DNA of 64,000 nucleotides from Inquilinus sp052113205 (GCF_052113205.1 NZ_JBFRCU010000020.1:22903-86902); one strand, 5' to 3'. Shown: positions 27,466 to 35,894, counted from the stretch's first letter. Numbers and translations are program-made. Notes: generated by a model not told the origin, from the letters alone.

Positions 27466-27528
27466 GAGGCCGTGCATTGCCTCTCCCGCTTGCGAGAACC
27501 TGTTCAGAACAGCGATCCATCCCTTTGC

Positions 27529-27601
27529 CGTCATTCCCGCGAAAGCGGGAATCTCCTTCCGGTCAAAGCGTGACGAGATCCCCGCTTTCGCGGGGATGAC
27601 G
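27529..27601. repeat. Interspersed inverted repeat (family 2, copy B)
   Basis: The same outer arms as the copy at 16389, with a 21-bp core reading CCTTCCGGTCAAAGCGTGAC plus one base. The copy at 28830-28902 carries nearly the same core in the opposite orientation. The rest of the 315-bp gap 27466-27780 holds no gene; a GAAC-N7-GAAC match at 27496-27510 is noted under findings. Confidence 0.9.
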
Positions 27602-27780
27602 GGTTGGGGAATTCTGAAACGCCCTGGCATGCGGGGAACACCACGCACACGGCTCCGGCCACGGCGACCGGTGCTCCGGTCAGCCGTGCCGGTGGATGTG
27701 GGCGAGCATCTGCAGGTGGTCTGCCAGGCGTTGCGCTCGTTGTCCTGGCGGCGGCGTTCGGCTCGTCCGACATCGGCCGA

Positions 27781-28710
27781 TCAGGGCGGGCCGCGGGGGC
27801 GGAGCGGGATCGGGCGCGGCCGTGGCGGGCGGGCCGGTGGCGGTGGCCGGCCGATCGTCCCCGGGCGCCGGGACGAGTTCCCGGTTCCGGTTGAAGACTC
27901 GCCGGTGGCGAGGGTGTGCATGCGGCGCCCGCCCTTCGGGCCGGCGCCTGAATCATCAGTCCCGGACTTCGTCGCGGCGGCAGGCCCACCGGCCGGAGGA
28001 GTCCCGGAGGGCGGGAGGCCGAGGGCCCGGCACAGGCTGGCGATCAGGGCCTCGATCGGCAGGGCGGTGTCGGCGAGGTCGACGTCGATGCGCTCGTCCT
28101 CGGTCAGTTTTTCGCGGAGCTCGGCGGTCAGCCGCTCCTGGGCGTCGGCGTCGGGAACCGCGGCGATGGCGGCGGCGACGCCCTGGGCGATGGCTTGGCG
28201 CCGATCGTCCTTCTCGTCCTGCCGGGTCTTCCGCCGGGCTTCGGCCTCGCGCTGGGCCTGCTCCCGCTGCTGGCGCAGCCTGGCCTTGAGCGCGATGGCG
28301 CGGCGGATGCCGAGGAACAGGCTGCTGAAGCGGGTCTCGGCGTCCCCGGCGCGATCCAGATCGCCAGCCGTGAGGGCGGCGAGGGCCAGGGCGTGAAAGC
28401 CGCGGGCCAACTCCTCCGCGAGCGCCATCAGCTCGGTCAGCATCGCGGCGTCGGCCTCGATCGCACCCGGCCACCGGCGCAGCTTGAGCGCGACGGCGCG
28501 GCGGATGGCGAGGAAGAGAGTGCTGAAGCGGCTTTCGGCCTTGCCGGCGCGGTCGAGATCGCCGGCTGCAAGGGCGGCGATCGCCTCGGACTGTAAGGTC
28601 CGGGCCAGCTCCAAAGCGAGCTTGGTCAGCCCGGACAGCAGCTCGGTCTCCCGCTCGTCCGTGGACGGCGAAGCGGCGGAGGGAGTCTCGGCTGAGGAGG
28701 GATCGACCAT
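27781..28710 (-). CDS. Unknown protein with internally duplicated helical domain
   Basis: A 309-residue protein of no recognised function. Two tandem copies of a helical unit of about 55 residues are obvious: ELARTLQSEAIAALAAGDLD followed by RAGKAESRFSTLFLAIRRAV, and ELARGFHALALAALTAGDLD followed by RAGDAETRFSSLFLGIRRAI. A charged coiled-coil stretch follows (RQQREQAQREAEARRKTRQ), then about 60 residues ending in a low-complexity Pro/Arg tail. Similar AGDLDRA...ETRFSSLFLGIRRA modules occur in uncharacterised Rhodospirillales proteins as far as I recall. The ATG at 28710 is chosen because a strong promoter lies immediately upstream, leaving no untranslated leader; in-frame starts at 28737 and 28755 would lie inside that promoter. 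Confidence 0.75.
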   Translation of the reverse strand: MVDPSSAETPSAASPSTDERETELLSGLTKLALELARTLQSEAIAALAAGDLDRAGKAESRFSTLFLAIRRAVALKLRRWPGAIEADAAMLTELMALAEELARGFHALALAALTAGDLDRAGDAETRFSSLFLGIRRAIALKARLRQQREQAQREAEARRKTRQDEKDDRRQAIAQGVAAAIAAVPDADAQERLTAELREKLTEDERIDVDLADTALPIEALIASLCRALGLPPSGTPPAGGPAAATKSGTDDSGAGPKGGRRMHTLATGESSTGTGNSSRRPGTIGRPPPPARPPRPRPIPLRPRGPP

Positions 28711-28716
28711 TCCTGA

Positions 28717-28745
28717 ATTAGAACAAAAGAAGAACATATAGTCAA
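28717..28745 (-). promoter_or_regulatory. Promoter with LexA-type (GTTC-N7-GTTC) box
   Basis: On the minus strand, TTGACT (28745-28740), a 17-bp spacer and TCTAAT (28722-28717) form a near-consensus sigma-70 promoter. The spacer and -10 hold GTTC-TTCTTTT-GTTC (28735-28721), the direct-repeat LexA box known from alphaproteobacteria. Transcription should begin at or within a few bases of the ATG at 28710, giving a leaderless or near-leaderless mRNA. About one such 8-base match is expected by chance in a window of this size, so its position in the promoter is the main support. Confidence 0.6.
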
Positions 28746-28829
28746 GAGGAATCACCTCCCGATTGAATCATCATGGCAAGGTCGGGGCTATCCGACCTCT
28801 CCCGCCCCGTGAGAACAACCCCCAAAAGT

Positions 28830-28902
28830 CGTCATCCCCGCGCAAGCGGGGATCTCGTAACGCTTTGACCGGAAAGAGATTCCCGCTTCCGCGGGAATGA
28901 CG
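28830..28902. repeat. Interspersed inverted repeat (family 2, copy C, inverted)
   Basis: Arms CGTCATCCCCGCGCAAGCGG and CCGCTTCCGCGGGAATGACG, with a core that is nearly the reverse complement of the one at 27529-27601. Copies B and C therefore bracket the unknown gene 27781-28710 as inverted repeats. Confidence 0.9.
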
Positions 28903-28962
28903 ATGAGAGGAGAGGTCGCTGTTGTGAGAAGGTCCCGCCCCGCGGGAGAGGCAATATGAGAA

Positions 28963-30987
28963 CTATCGCTGCCGTTCGCGGCGGATTGCAGCGAGGCGCG
29001 CGGCCACGGCAGGGTCGGCCAGCGCCTCGCCGGCCGGCCGGTCCAGCCGCCGGCGCCAGTTCGGGTATTCGTCGATCGTGCCGGGCAGGTTCGGTTGCTG
29101 CTCCAGCCCCAGCACATCCTCCAGCGGCACCAGCGCCAGCCGCGACGGGCTGCGGGCGACGAAGCGCAGCGCCGCATCGACCACCGGGCCGGCTTCTTCC
29201 GGCACCGGACCGGCGCCGATTGCCTGCCACAACCGGCCGCGGTCGGCCGCGCGCTGCGCCCTCTCCGCCGCGCCGCCATCCTCGTATTGGCCGAGTTCCG
29301 CCCGCGCGGCGATGTCGGTGTTGCGCCACCAGCCGGCTACCGGCGGCAGGTCGTGGGTCGAGCTCATGGCCACCGCTCCGGCGTCCCAGCGCTCGACCGG
29401 CTTGAAGCCGTCGCCGTCGCGCTCGAACGGCAGCACCCGCATGCCCGCGACACCATGGTCTGCCAGCGTGTCGGCGAAGCCCCAGGGCAGGGTGCCAAGG
29501 TCCTCGCCGATCACCACGGCACGATGGCGATGCGATTCCAGCGCCACCAGGCGCAGCAGGTCCTCCACCGGATAGGTCAGATAGGCGCCCTCGGTCGGCG
29601 ACATCCCGTCCGGCACCAGCCACAGCCGGGCCAAGCCCATGACATGGTCGATGCGGATGCCGCCGGCATGGCGCAGCGTCGCCCGCAGCGTGTCCAGGAA
29701 CGGGGCGAAGCCGGTCTCGACCATCGCCCGCGGCGAGATCGCCGCGAGCATCCAATTCTGGCCATCGGCGTTGAAGGCGTCGGGCGGCGACCCGATGCTG
29801 GCGCCGCCCAGCACGTCGGACGGGCGGCTCCAGGCATGGCTGCCGGTGGCGTCCATGCCGACGGCCAGATCGGCGATCAGGCCGATGCGCAGCCCGGCCG
29901 AGCGGGCCCCGGCCTGGGCGGCGGAAAAGGCGCGGTCGGCCAGCCACTGCAGGAACAGGTGGAAGCGGACCTCGCGGTCATGCGCCACCGCGAACTCCGC
30001 CACCGCGGCGCCGGCGGGTTCGCGCAGCGCCGCCGGCCAGCGGCGCCAGTCGCGGTCGGTGGGATCGGCGGCCAGGCGGGCGGCCTGCAGCGCCTCGAAC
30101 CGGGCATGGTCCTGCAGCAGGTCTCCGCCGGCCTGCACGAAGCCGGCGAAATCCTCGGCCAGACCGCTGCCAACGGCGGGGTCGAAGCCGTCGAACAGGG
30201 CCCGGAACAGCGCCAGCTTGGCCCGCGCCGCCTCCGGCCAGTCGATCAGCGCCGCGGCCTCGGCCTGCCGCATCACCTCGGCGACGCCGGCCGTCCGGAT
30301 GGCGGCGTCGACCCGGCCCTGGCCGAACAGCGCGGCGGGATCGGCCAGCAGCGGATTCAGGAACAGGCGGCTGGACGGGGAGTAGGGGCCGAAGCGCTCC
30401 GGCTCGGCCGTGAACAGGGCGTGGGTCGGGCTCAGCGCCAGCGCGTCGGCACCGGCGCGGCCGGCCGCCCGGGCCAGATCGGCGATGCCGCGGCTGTCGC
30501 CGATGCCGCCGTCGCCAAGTCCATCGGAACCATTCCGCCGCAGCCCGTAGATCTGCGCCGCCAAGCCCCACATCCGGCCGCCGCGGGCGACCTGGTCCAG
30601 GCCGAAGCAGCGCGGCGGTGCCACCGCAAGAGTGATCTCGCGGTCGCGCAGCTGCAGCCGGTGATAGCCGGCCCGGTCGATCGGCGGCACCCAGCAGCGT
30701 CCGTCATCGCCCGGATATACGGTGATCTCGGCTCGCTCCCCCGTCTCCAGGACCAGGATGGCGGCGCCGGTGCCTGCCGCTGGCGACAGGGGGATCGACT
30801 GGCCGGTCACACCGGTGACCAGCGGCGGCACGGAAACGGCCGGCTCGTCGGCACCGATCAGCGCCAGCAGCCGCTCCAGCGTCTCCGGCGCCACGCTGCG
30901 GGTCTGGCCGGTGACGTCGGTCCAGTCGGGCGCGATGCCGGCCCGGCGGGCCCGGTCGCGCAGGGCGTCCGCGAGATCCAAGAGCAA
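28963..30987 (-). CDS. malQ: 4-alpha-glucanotransferase (amylomaltase, GH77)
   Basis: A 674-residue GH77 enzyme that transfers alpha-1,4-glucan segments in maltodextrin/glycogen metabolism. The active-site residues are visible: nucleophile Asp447 in GIRIDHVMGL, acid/base Glu495 in VVIGEDLG, and Asp546 in SSTHDLPPVAGWW. An N-terminal beta domain of about 130 residues precedes the barrel, as in the E. coli MalQ type. Translation starts at TTG (30987 or 30981), with GGAAGGG upstream; no in-frame ATG is suitably placed. No other glycogen gene lies beside it in the window. Confidence 0.95.
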   Translation of the reverse strand: MLLDLADALRDRARRAGIAPDWTDVTGQTRSVAPETLERLLALIGADEPAVSVPPLVTGVTGQSIPLSPAAGTGAAILVLETGERAEITVYPGDDGRCWVPPIDRAGYHRLQLRDREITLAVAPPRCFGLDQVARGGRMWGLAAQIYGLRRNGSDGLGDGGIGDSRGIADLARAAGRAGADALALSPTHALFTAEPERFGPYSPSSRLFLNPLLADPAALFGQGRVDAAIRTAGVAEVMRQAEAAALIDWPEAARAKLALFRALFDGFDPAVGSGLAEDFAGFVQAGGDLLQDHARFEALQAARLAADPTDRDWRRWPAALREPAGAAVAEFAVAHDREVRFHLFLQWLADRAFSAAQAGARSAGLRIGLIADLAVGMDATGSHAWSRPSDVLGGASIGSPPDAFNADGQNWMLAAISPRAMVETGFAPFLDTLRATLRHAGGIRIDHVMGLARLWLVPDGMSPTEGAYLTYPVEDLLRLVALESHRHRAVVIGEDLGTLPWGFADTLADHGVAGMRVLPFERDGDGFKPVERWDAGAVAMSSTHDLPPVAGWWRNTDIAARAELGQYEDGGAAERAQRAADRGRLWQAIGAGPVPEEAGPVVDAALRFVARSPSRLALVPLEDVLGLEQQPNLPGTIDEYPNWRRRLDRPAGEALADPAVAARLAAIRRERQR

Positions 30988-31188
30988 GACCCTTCCATTG
31001 AGCGCGCCGGTCCGATGGCACGGCCGTGATCATATGGAGCCGGATCTCGGATGGGAAAGGCTATGCCGGGGGAAACGGTCCCTCGGACTCAAAATCCCGC
31101 GTCCGCAGCGGCGCCTGGCGCCGTGCGGAGCACGGGATCGAAACCATCGGCCGCGGCCCGGAAGGGCCCGGCCTCCCGATATGGCGGA

Positions 31189-31491
31189 TCAGGCCAGGGT
31201 CAGCGAGCGCGGCATCGCCACGCTGCGGGTGCGGCGGCGCTCCACCACCACGGCGCTGCCGGTGTTCGACCGGATGGTCGAGGTGATGCGCAGGGTCGAC
31301 TTCTTCGCCATCTCCGCCGCCTGGGCGTCGGCCGCGGCGCGCACGTCGTCCAGCGACTGGCCGCTCAGCTCGGCGGCGATCTGCAGCCGCTCCTCGAAGT
31401 CGGCGGTCAGCCCTTCGGCGGCATACAGCGCGTCTTCCATCGTCGGCAGTTCGCGCTTGGTGACGTAGCGGACATTCTTGACGGCAGGCAT
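31189..31491 (-). CDS. Small conserved-looking protein of unknown function
   Basis: A 100-residue protein, acidic and alpha-helical in its middle (TMEDALYAAEGLTADFEERLQIAAELSGQSLDDVRAAADAQAA region) with a basic C-terminal strand region (RITSTIRSNTGSAVVVERRRTR). No signal peptide or membrane helix. Coding is supported by third-position GC bias and a proper ATG with GGGAGCGATCC upstream. It stands alone between malQ and the dapA-like gene. Not recognised. Confidence 0.65.
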   Translation of the reverse strand: MPAVKNVRYVTKRELPTMEDALYAAEGLTADFEERLQIAAELSGQSLDDVRAAADAQAAEMAKKSTLRITSTIRSNTGSAVVVERRRTRSVAMPRSLTLA

Positions 31492-31660
31492 GGATCGCTC
31501 CCGTAAACCTTCACCTGTTGGGTCGGATCATTCGATCACGGCCTCGTGTCGGAAGGCCGGTCAAATGCCCGTAAAATGTGGTCCAAAGAGGGCGGGACCA
31601 AGCCGCCCATCGGGCGTCGCCTCGTCTCTCTGCACCTTGATGAGAATAATCATACGATAT

Positions 31661-31747
31661 TGCGGTGCAACATAGATCTGCAGGAAATGCTGCGGTGCAA
31701 TGCAGTCGGCGAGGGGCTCGGCCACCTTTTCGAAGTTTGTCGACAAA
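31661..31747 (+). promoter_or_regulatory. Upstream region of the dapA-like gene: direct repeats and palindrome
   Basis: The 325-bp gap 31492-31816 holds no gene. TGCGGTGCAA occurs twice in direct orientation (31661-31670 and 31691-31700), exactly 30 bp apart, that is on the same face of the helix. A perfect 12-bp palindrome, TTTGTCGACAAA, follows at 31736-31747, 70 bp before the ATG, resembling a GntR-type site. The block is AT-rich relative to the surrounding DNA. Confidence 0.4.
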
Positions 31748-31816
31748 TTAAATACAATTGGTATTCTGGGTCGGCCGCAAGCGGATCGGCGGCGGAAACA
31801 CAAGGGATGCAGAGCG

Positions 31817-32728
31817 ATGGCGGGGCAGCGCTGGACCGGGGTCTACACGGCGATCACCACCAAGATGGATGCGCGGCAGGAGGTCGACCTGGCCGGGGTG
31901 CGCGCGGATGTCGCGTTCCAGATCGAGGCCGGGGTCGACGGCATCATCTGCTGCGGCTCGATCGGCGAGGCCAGCACCCTGACCGCCGACGAGAAGATGG
32001 CGATCGCCGGCGCGGTCAAGGAAACGGCGGGCGGCCGCCCGGTGCTGCTGACCGTGGCCGAGGATTCGACCCGGGCCGCGGCGGCGCTGGCGGAACGGGC
32101 CGCGGCCGCCGGGATGGACGGGCTGATGCTGCTGCCGGCGATGCGCTACGTCTCCGACCGGCGCGAGACGATCCAGCATTTCCGCACCGTGGCGCGCTCG
32201 TCCGGCCTGCCGATCATGGTCTACAACAACCCGATCGCCTATTCGGTCGACGTCACGCCGGAGATGTTCGCCGAGATGGCGGACGAGAAGAACTTCGTCG
32301 CGATCAAGGAATCCTCGGGCGACGTCCGCCGCATCACCGATATCCTGAATACGGTCGGCAACCGCTACGACATCTTCACCGGCGTCGACGACCTGGCGCT
32401 GGAAAGCCTGATGCTGGGCGCGGTCGGCTGGGTCGCCGGCCTGGTCTGCGCCTTCCCGCGCGAGACGGTGGCAATCCACAAGCTGGTCGCGGCCGGCCGG
32501 ATCCCCGAGGCGCTCGAGATCTACCGCTGGTTCATGCCGCTGCTGCACCTCGACGTGTCGCTGCGCTTCGTCCAGAACGTCAAGTTGGCCGAGGCGATCG
32601 TGCGCGGCACCTCGACCGTGGTGCGCCAGCCGCGGCTGGAACTGCAGGGGGCCGAGCGCGACCGGGTCGAAACCATCGTCCGCACCGCCCTGGCCAAGCG
32701 CCCGGACCTGGCGAAGTACGGGGTCTAG
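31817..32728 (+). CDS. Dihydrodipicolinate synthase (DapA) family lyase/deaminase
   Basis: A 303-residue TIM-barrel class I aldolase-type enzyme. The Schiff-base lysine is Lys164 in VAIKESSGD and the partner tyrosine is Tyr136 in MVYNNPIAY; the substrate loop reads GSIGEASTLT instead of the GTTGE of true DapA. Together with the C-terminal segment it looks more like catabolic members such as pyrroline-4-hydroxy-2-carboxylate deaminase than the lysine enzyme. The ATG at 31817 is preferred over an earlier in-frame codon because it matches the family start. Its stop overlaps that of the convergent gene 32725-33822. Confidence 0.85.
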   Translation: MAGQRWTGVYTAITTKMDARQEVDLAGVRADVAFQIEAGVDGIICCGSIGEASTLTADEKMAIAGAVKETAGGRPVLLTVAEDSTRAAAALAERAAAAGMDGLMLLPAMRYVSDRRETIQHFRTVARSSGLPIMVYNNPIAYSVDVTPEMFAEMADEKNFVAIKESSGDVRRITDILNTVGNRYDIFTGVDDLALESLMLGAVGWVAGLVCAFPRETVAIHKLVAAGRIPEALEIYRWFMPLLHLDVSLRFVQNVKLAEAIVRGTSTVVRQPRLELQGAERDRVETIVRTALAKRPDLAKYGV

Positions 32729-33822
32729 CCGGCGCGGAGGAGCCGGAGGCGATCGGGGTCTGCCGGATCCCGATCGACGACCTGGACCGGCGGCCAGGCC
32801 CATTGCCAGACGCCGATGCCTGGCGTGCGGGTGAACCGGATCGGCCCGCGGGTGCCGTCGACGGCGATGCGGGGCCAGGATCCAGCGATGCGCGCCCGGT
32901 CCGCGCCAGACGAGCGCAGCGCATCGGCGAGGACGGCGATCGTGTCGTAGCCCTCGAAGGCGACGAAGGAGGGCGCTGCGGCCAGCCGCTCCCGCAGGGT
33001 TGTCTCGACCCGGGCGCCAAGTGGGCCCAGGCGCTCGGGCCGGTAGCGCAGGAACGGGATTCCGGCGCCGTCCTCGCCCAGCAGCGCCGCCCATTCGGCG
33101 AATTCCGGCTGCCCGGCCGGAGCCCCGATCAGGAGCCCGGCGAGGCGCGGGTCGCGGCGGACGGATTTGACGATCGACGCCACCGGCTCCGGGTGGCCGA
33201 CCAGGAGAAGCAGGGCGGTCGCGCGGTTGTCGACGAGCGCGTCGTTCACTGCCTCGGGGGCGAGCGCGCCCATGTCGAGCTCGATGACGGTGCCGCCGCG
33301 TGGCACGAGGTGGTCCCGCAGGATGCGGGTGCCGGAGGCCCAGTAGACGCTCGGCTGGGCCGCGACGGCGATCCGGCTGTGGCCCGCGCCGAGAAGGAAG
33401 TCCGCATAGATTCGCCAGCCATGGGACTGTGCCGGGGCGAGGCGCGCGACCCAGTCCGTCGGCTGCCCGGTCAACGCGTCGAGAACCGCCGACGAGCAGA
33501 GGAATGGCAGGCCGAGGGCGTCGGCCCGGGCCGCGGCGGCGCGGGCGACGACGCTGTGATACTCCCCCGCCAGGGCCGCCACGCCCAGGCGATCCAGCTC
33601 ATCCACGGCCGCCGCGGCCCTCTGGGAATCGGCCGCGGTGTCGCGGACCACCAGCTCGAGCGGTTTTCCGCCGATCCCGCCGGACTCATTGACGTCGCGA
33701 ACGGCCAGCCCGAACCCGGCGAGCAGGTGCCGGCCCGCCTCGACCCAGCCGGGCCGGGTCAGCGGCACCAGGGCGCCGATCCGGATGGCCGACTCGTCGG
33801 TCCGCTCCGCTCCAGGAGTCAT
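32725..33822 (-). CDS. Periplasmic-binding-fold protein without signal peptide (branched-chain amino acid/AmiC type)
   Basis: A 365-residue protein with the type I periplasmic binding fold of Leu/Ile/Val-binding proteins: IRIGALVPLTRPGWVEAGRHLLAGFGLAVRDVNESGGIGGKPLELVVRD at the start and FVAFEGYDTIAVLADALRSSG near the end. No signal peptide is present; the protein opens MTPGAERTDESAIRIG. Cytoplasmic versions act as ligand sensors (as AmiC does), so a regulatory role is possible. No transporter subunits of the matching type are nearby. Convergent with the DapA-family gene, their TAG codons overlapping; a repeat lies just upstream. Confidence 0.8.
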   Translation of the reverse strand: MTPGAERTDESAIRIGALVPLTRPGWVEAGRHLLAGFGLAVRDVNESGGIGGKPLELVVRDTAADSQRAAAAVDELDRLGVAALAGEYHSVVARAAAARADALGLPFLCSSAVLDALTGQPTDWVARLAPAQSHGWRIYADFLLGAGHSRIAVAAQPSVYWASGTRILRDHLVPRGGTVIELDMGALAPEAVNDALVDNRATALLLLVGHPEPVASIVKSVRRDPRLAGLLIGAPAGQPEFAEWAALLGEDGAGIPFLRYRPERLGPLGARVETTLRERLAAAPSFVAFEGYDTIAVLADALRSSGADRARIAGSWPRIAVDGTRGPIRFTRTPGIGVWQWAWPPVQVVDRDPADPDRLRLLRAG

Positions 33823-33840
33823 GCGTCGGCTTCCTCTCCC

Positions 33841-33928
33841 TGTCATGCCCGGGCTGGACCCGGGCATCCAGAGATGTCGATGCCGCTCTGGGTGGCCCTG
33901 GATCGCCGGGTCAAGCCCGGCGATGACA
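33841..33928. repeat. Interspersed inverted repeat (family 3, copy 1)
   Basis: Arms TGTCATGCCCGGGCTGGACC and GGGTCAAGCCCGGCGATGAC form a long hairpin; a related copy is at 51631-51712. It lies between the binding-fold gene and the ABC importer operon. Confidence 0.88.
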
Positions 33929-33981
33929 TTATAAATCGAACTCCACGCCGCCAACCCAACCTACGCCTAACGTCGGGGGCC

Positions 33982-35070
33982 TCAGCCCGGCTCGCCTTCC
34001 AGCACCAGCACATCGTCCCGGCCGAAGGTGACGGTGACCGGCTGGCCGCGCTCGGGCGGGGCCAGGCTTGGGCTGTTGAAGGTGTCGAGCGACACCGCGC
34101 TCTCCTGGAAGCGGACGCGGACCCGCACCACCGCGCCGAGGAAGTTCACATCCTCGATCGTGCCCTGCATGCGGTTGCGGTCGTCGCCGCGATCCTCGGT
34201 CGACCCGGCCAGGGCGATCGCCTCCGGCCGCAGCGCGACCGAGCGGATCTCGCCGTCCTTGCCGCCGGCGACGCCGCGGGCGGCGACAATGTCCTGGCCG
34301 TCGATCCGGATCCGGCCGCTCGCGGCGTCGACCACCTGGGCGCGCAGGGTGTTCAGCGTGCCGACGAAGGAGGCGACGAAGCGGGTACGCGGATAGTTGT
34401 AGACCTCGAACGGCGTGCCGACCTGCTCGGCATAGCCCTCGTTCATCACCACGATCCGGTCCGACATCGACAGGGCTTCTTCCTGGTCGTGCGTGACGAA
34501 GATGGTGGTGATGCCCAGCTCGCGCTGCAGCGCCTTGATCTCGCCGCGCAGCGAGACCCGGATCTTGGCGTCCAGCGCCGACAGCGGCTCGTCCAGCAGC
34601 AGCACCTGCGGCTTGTTCGCCAGCGCCCGGGCCAGGGCGACGCGCTGCTGCTGCCCGCCGGACAGCTGGTAGGGGTAGCGGTCGGCGAGGTGCGGCAGCT
34701 TGATCAGCTCCAGCATCTCCTTGACCCGCTGGGCGATCTCCGCGGCCGGCTTCTTCAGGACCTTCAGGCCGAAGGCGACGTTGTCCGCCACCGTCATGTT
34801 CGGGAACAGCGCATAGGCCTGGAACACCATGCCGACATTGCGCTGGTTGGGCCTCAGGCGGGTGACGTCGCGGCCGTCGACCCGGATCGACCCGCCGGTC
34901 GGGATCTCGAAGCCTGCCACCATGCGCAAGGTCGTGGTCTTGCCGCAGCCGGAGGGGCCGAGGAAGGAGATGAACTCGCCGCGCTTCACCGCCAGGTCGA
35001 AATTATGGACCACGGTGTTCTGGCCATAGCTCTTGCGCAGGCCGCTGATCTCGAGGAAGTCCGTGTCCAT
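33982..35070 (-). CDS. ABC importer ATP-binding protein (PotA/FbpC-type)
   Basis: A 362-residue ATPase of the spermidine/putrescine-iron-sulfate class. Walker A GPSGCGKT at 38-45, signature LSGGQQQRVALARALA, Walker B LLLDEPLSALD and THDQEEALSMSDRI are all present, followed by a TOBE domain of about 120 residues. The ATG at 35070 has AGGTGAAG upstream and is preferred; an ATG at 35106 overlapping the permease stop (ATGA) would add 12 residues. Last gene of the binding protein-permease-permease-ATPase operon. Confidence 0.93.
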   Translation of the reverse strand: MDTDFLEISGLRKSYGQNTVVHNFDLAVKRGEFISFLGPSGCGKTTTLRMVAGFEIPTGGSIRVDGRDVTRLRPNQRNVGMVFQAYALFPNMTVADNVAFGLKVLKKPAAEIAQRVKEMLELIKLPHLADRYPYQLSGGQQQRVALARALANKPQVLLLDEPLSALDAKIRVSLRGEIKALQRELGITTIFVTHDQEEALSMSDRIVVMNEGYAEQVGTPFEVYNYPRTRFVASFVGTLNTLRAQVVDAASGRIRIDGQDIVAARGVAGGKDGEIRSVALRPEAIALAGSTEDRGDDRNRMQGTIEDVNFLGAVVRVRVRFQESAVSLDTFNSPSLAPPERGQPVTVTFGRDDVLVLEGEPG

Positions 35071-35102
35071 CACTTCACCTGGCTGCGGCGCAATTGAATG
35101 GT

Positions 35103-35894
35103 TCATCGTGTGGCCGCCGAGGAGCCGCGGCGGCCGCGGCCGAAGATCTGCAGCAGGCCCATGCAGGCCCAGGTGACGACGAAGGCGATGATCGCCAGCG
35201 CCGCCGGCTCATAGGCGCGGTTGGCGCCGACCAGCTGCAGGTAGGGGCCGAAGGCCGGCCGGTTCAGCAGGCTGGCGAAGGTGAACTCGCCGATGACGAT
35301 GGCGAAGGTCAGGAAGGCGCCGCTCAGCACCGCCGAGCGGACATTCGGCAGGATCACCCGGAACAGGATCCGGGACCGGCCGGCGCCCAGGCATTCGGCC
35401 GCCTCGGTCAGGGTGCGCACGTCGATCGCCTGCAGCCCGGTGTCGACCGCCCGGTACATGTAGGGCAGCGCCAGGGTGACATAGCCGAAGGTCAGCAGCA
35501 GGTCGGTGCCGCGCTCGCTGCCCAAGAGCGGCAGGATTGAGGAGGTGTTGAACAGCTGGACATAGCCGAACACCAGCACGATCGCCGGGATCACCAGCGG
35601 CAGCAGGGTGATGAACTCGATCACCGGGCGCAGCCGCGGCAGGCGCAGCCGCACCCAATAGGCGGTCGGCACCACCAGCAGCACGCCGACCACGATGGTC
35701 GCCAGCGCCAGCACGCAGGAATAAAGGAAGCTGGCCTGGAAGCCGGGGTCGGCCAGGACGATGCGGTAGGCGTCGAGGCTGTATTCGCCGCGTCGCATGC
35801 GCAGCGAGAACTCCAGCGTGCCGATCAGCGGCACGATGAAATACAGCGCGCCGATGATCAGGGCGATCCAGGCGCCGATGCGGTTCTGCTTCAT
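35103..35894 (-). CDS. ABC importer permease (PotC-like)
   Basis: A 263-residue inner-membrane permease with six helices and the EAA loop (EAAECLGAGRSRILFRVILPNVRSAVLSG) that contacts the ATPase. It fits the second permease of a spermidine/putrescine-type importer. The start forms an ATGA overlap (35891-35894) with the first permease. Confidence 0.94.
   Translation of the reverse strand: MKQNRIGAWIALIIGALYFIVPLIGTLEFSLRMRRGEYSLDAYRIVLADPGFQASFLYSCVLALATIVVGVLLVVPTAYWVRLRLPRLRPVIEFITLLPLVIPAIVLVFGYVQLFNTSSILPLLGSERGTDLLLTFGYVTLALPYMYRAVDTGLQAIDVRTLTEAAECLGAGRSRILFRVILPNVRSAVLSGAFLTFAIVIGEFTFASLLNRPAFGPYLQLVGANRAYEPAALAIIAFVVTWACMGLLQIFGRGRRGSSAATR

Noticed and set aside
16389..28902. Repeated hairpins considered as CRISPR repeats
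   Set aside because: Copies are palindromic, far apart, vary in their cores and are not in a regularly spaced array; no cas genes.
31817..32728. Lysine-pathway dapA
   Set aside because: The substrate loop differs from the GTTGE of true DapA and the context is catabolic.
31546..35097. A very long + strand frame (over 1100 codons)
   Set aside because: It runs out of frame through the DapA-family gene and antisense to the binding-fold and ATPase genes; its translation is compositionally biased (Arg/Gly/Ala/His-rich) with no domain. It is a shadow typical of GC-rich DNA.
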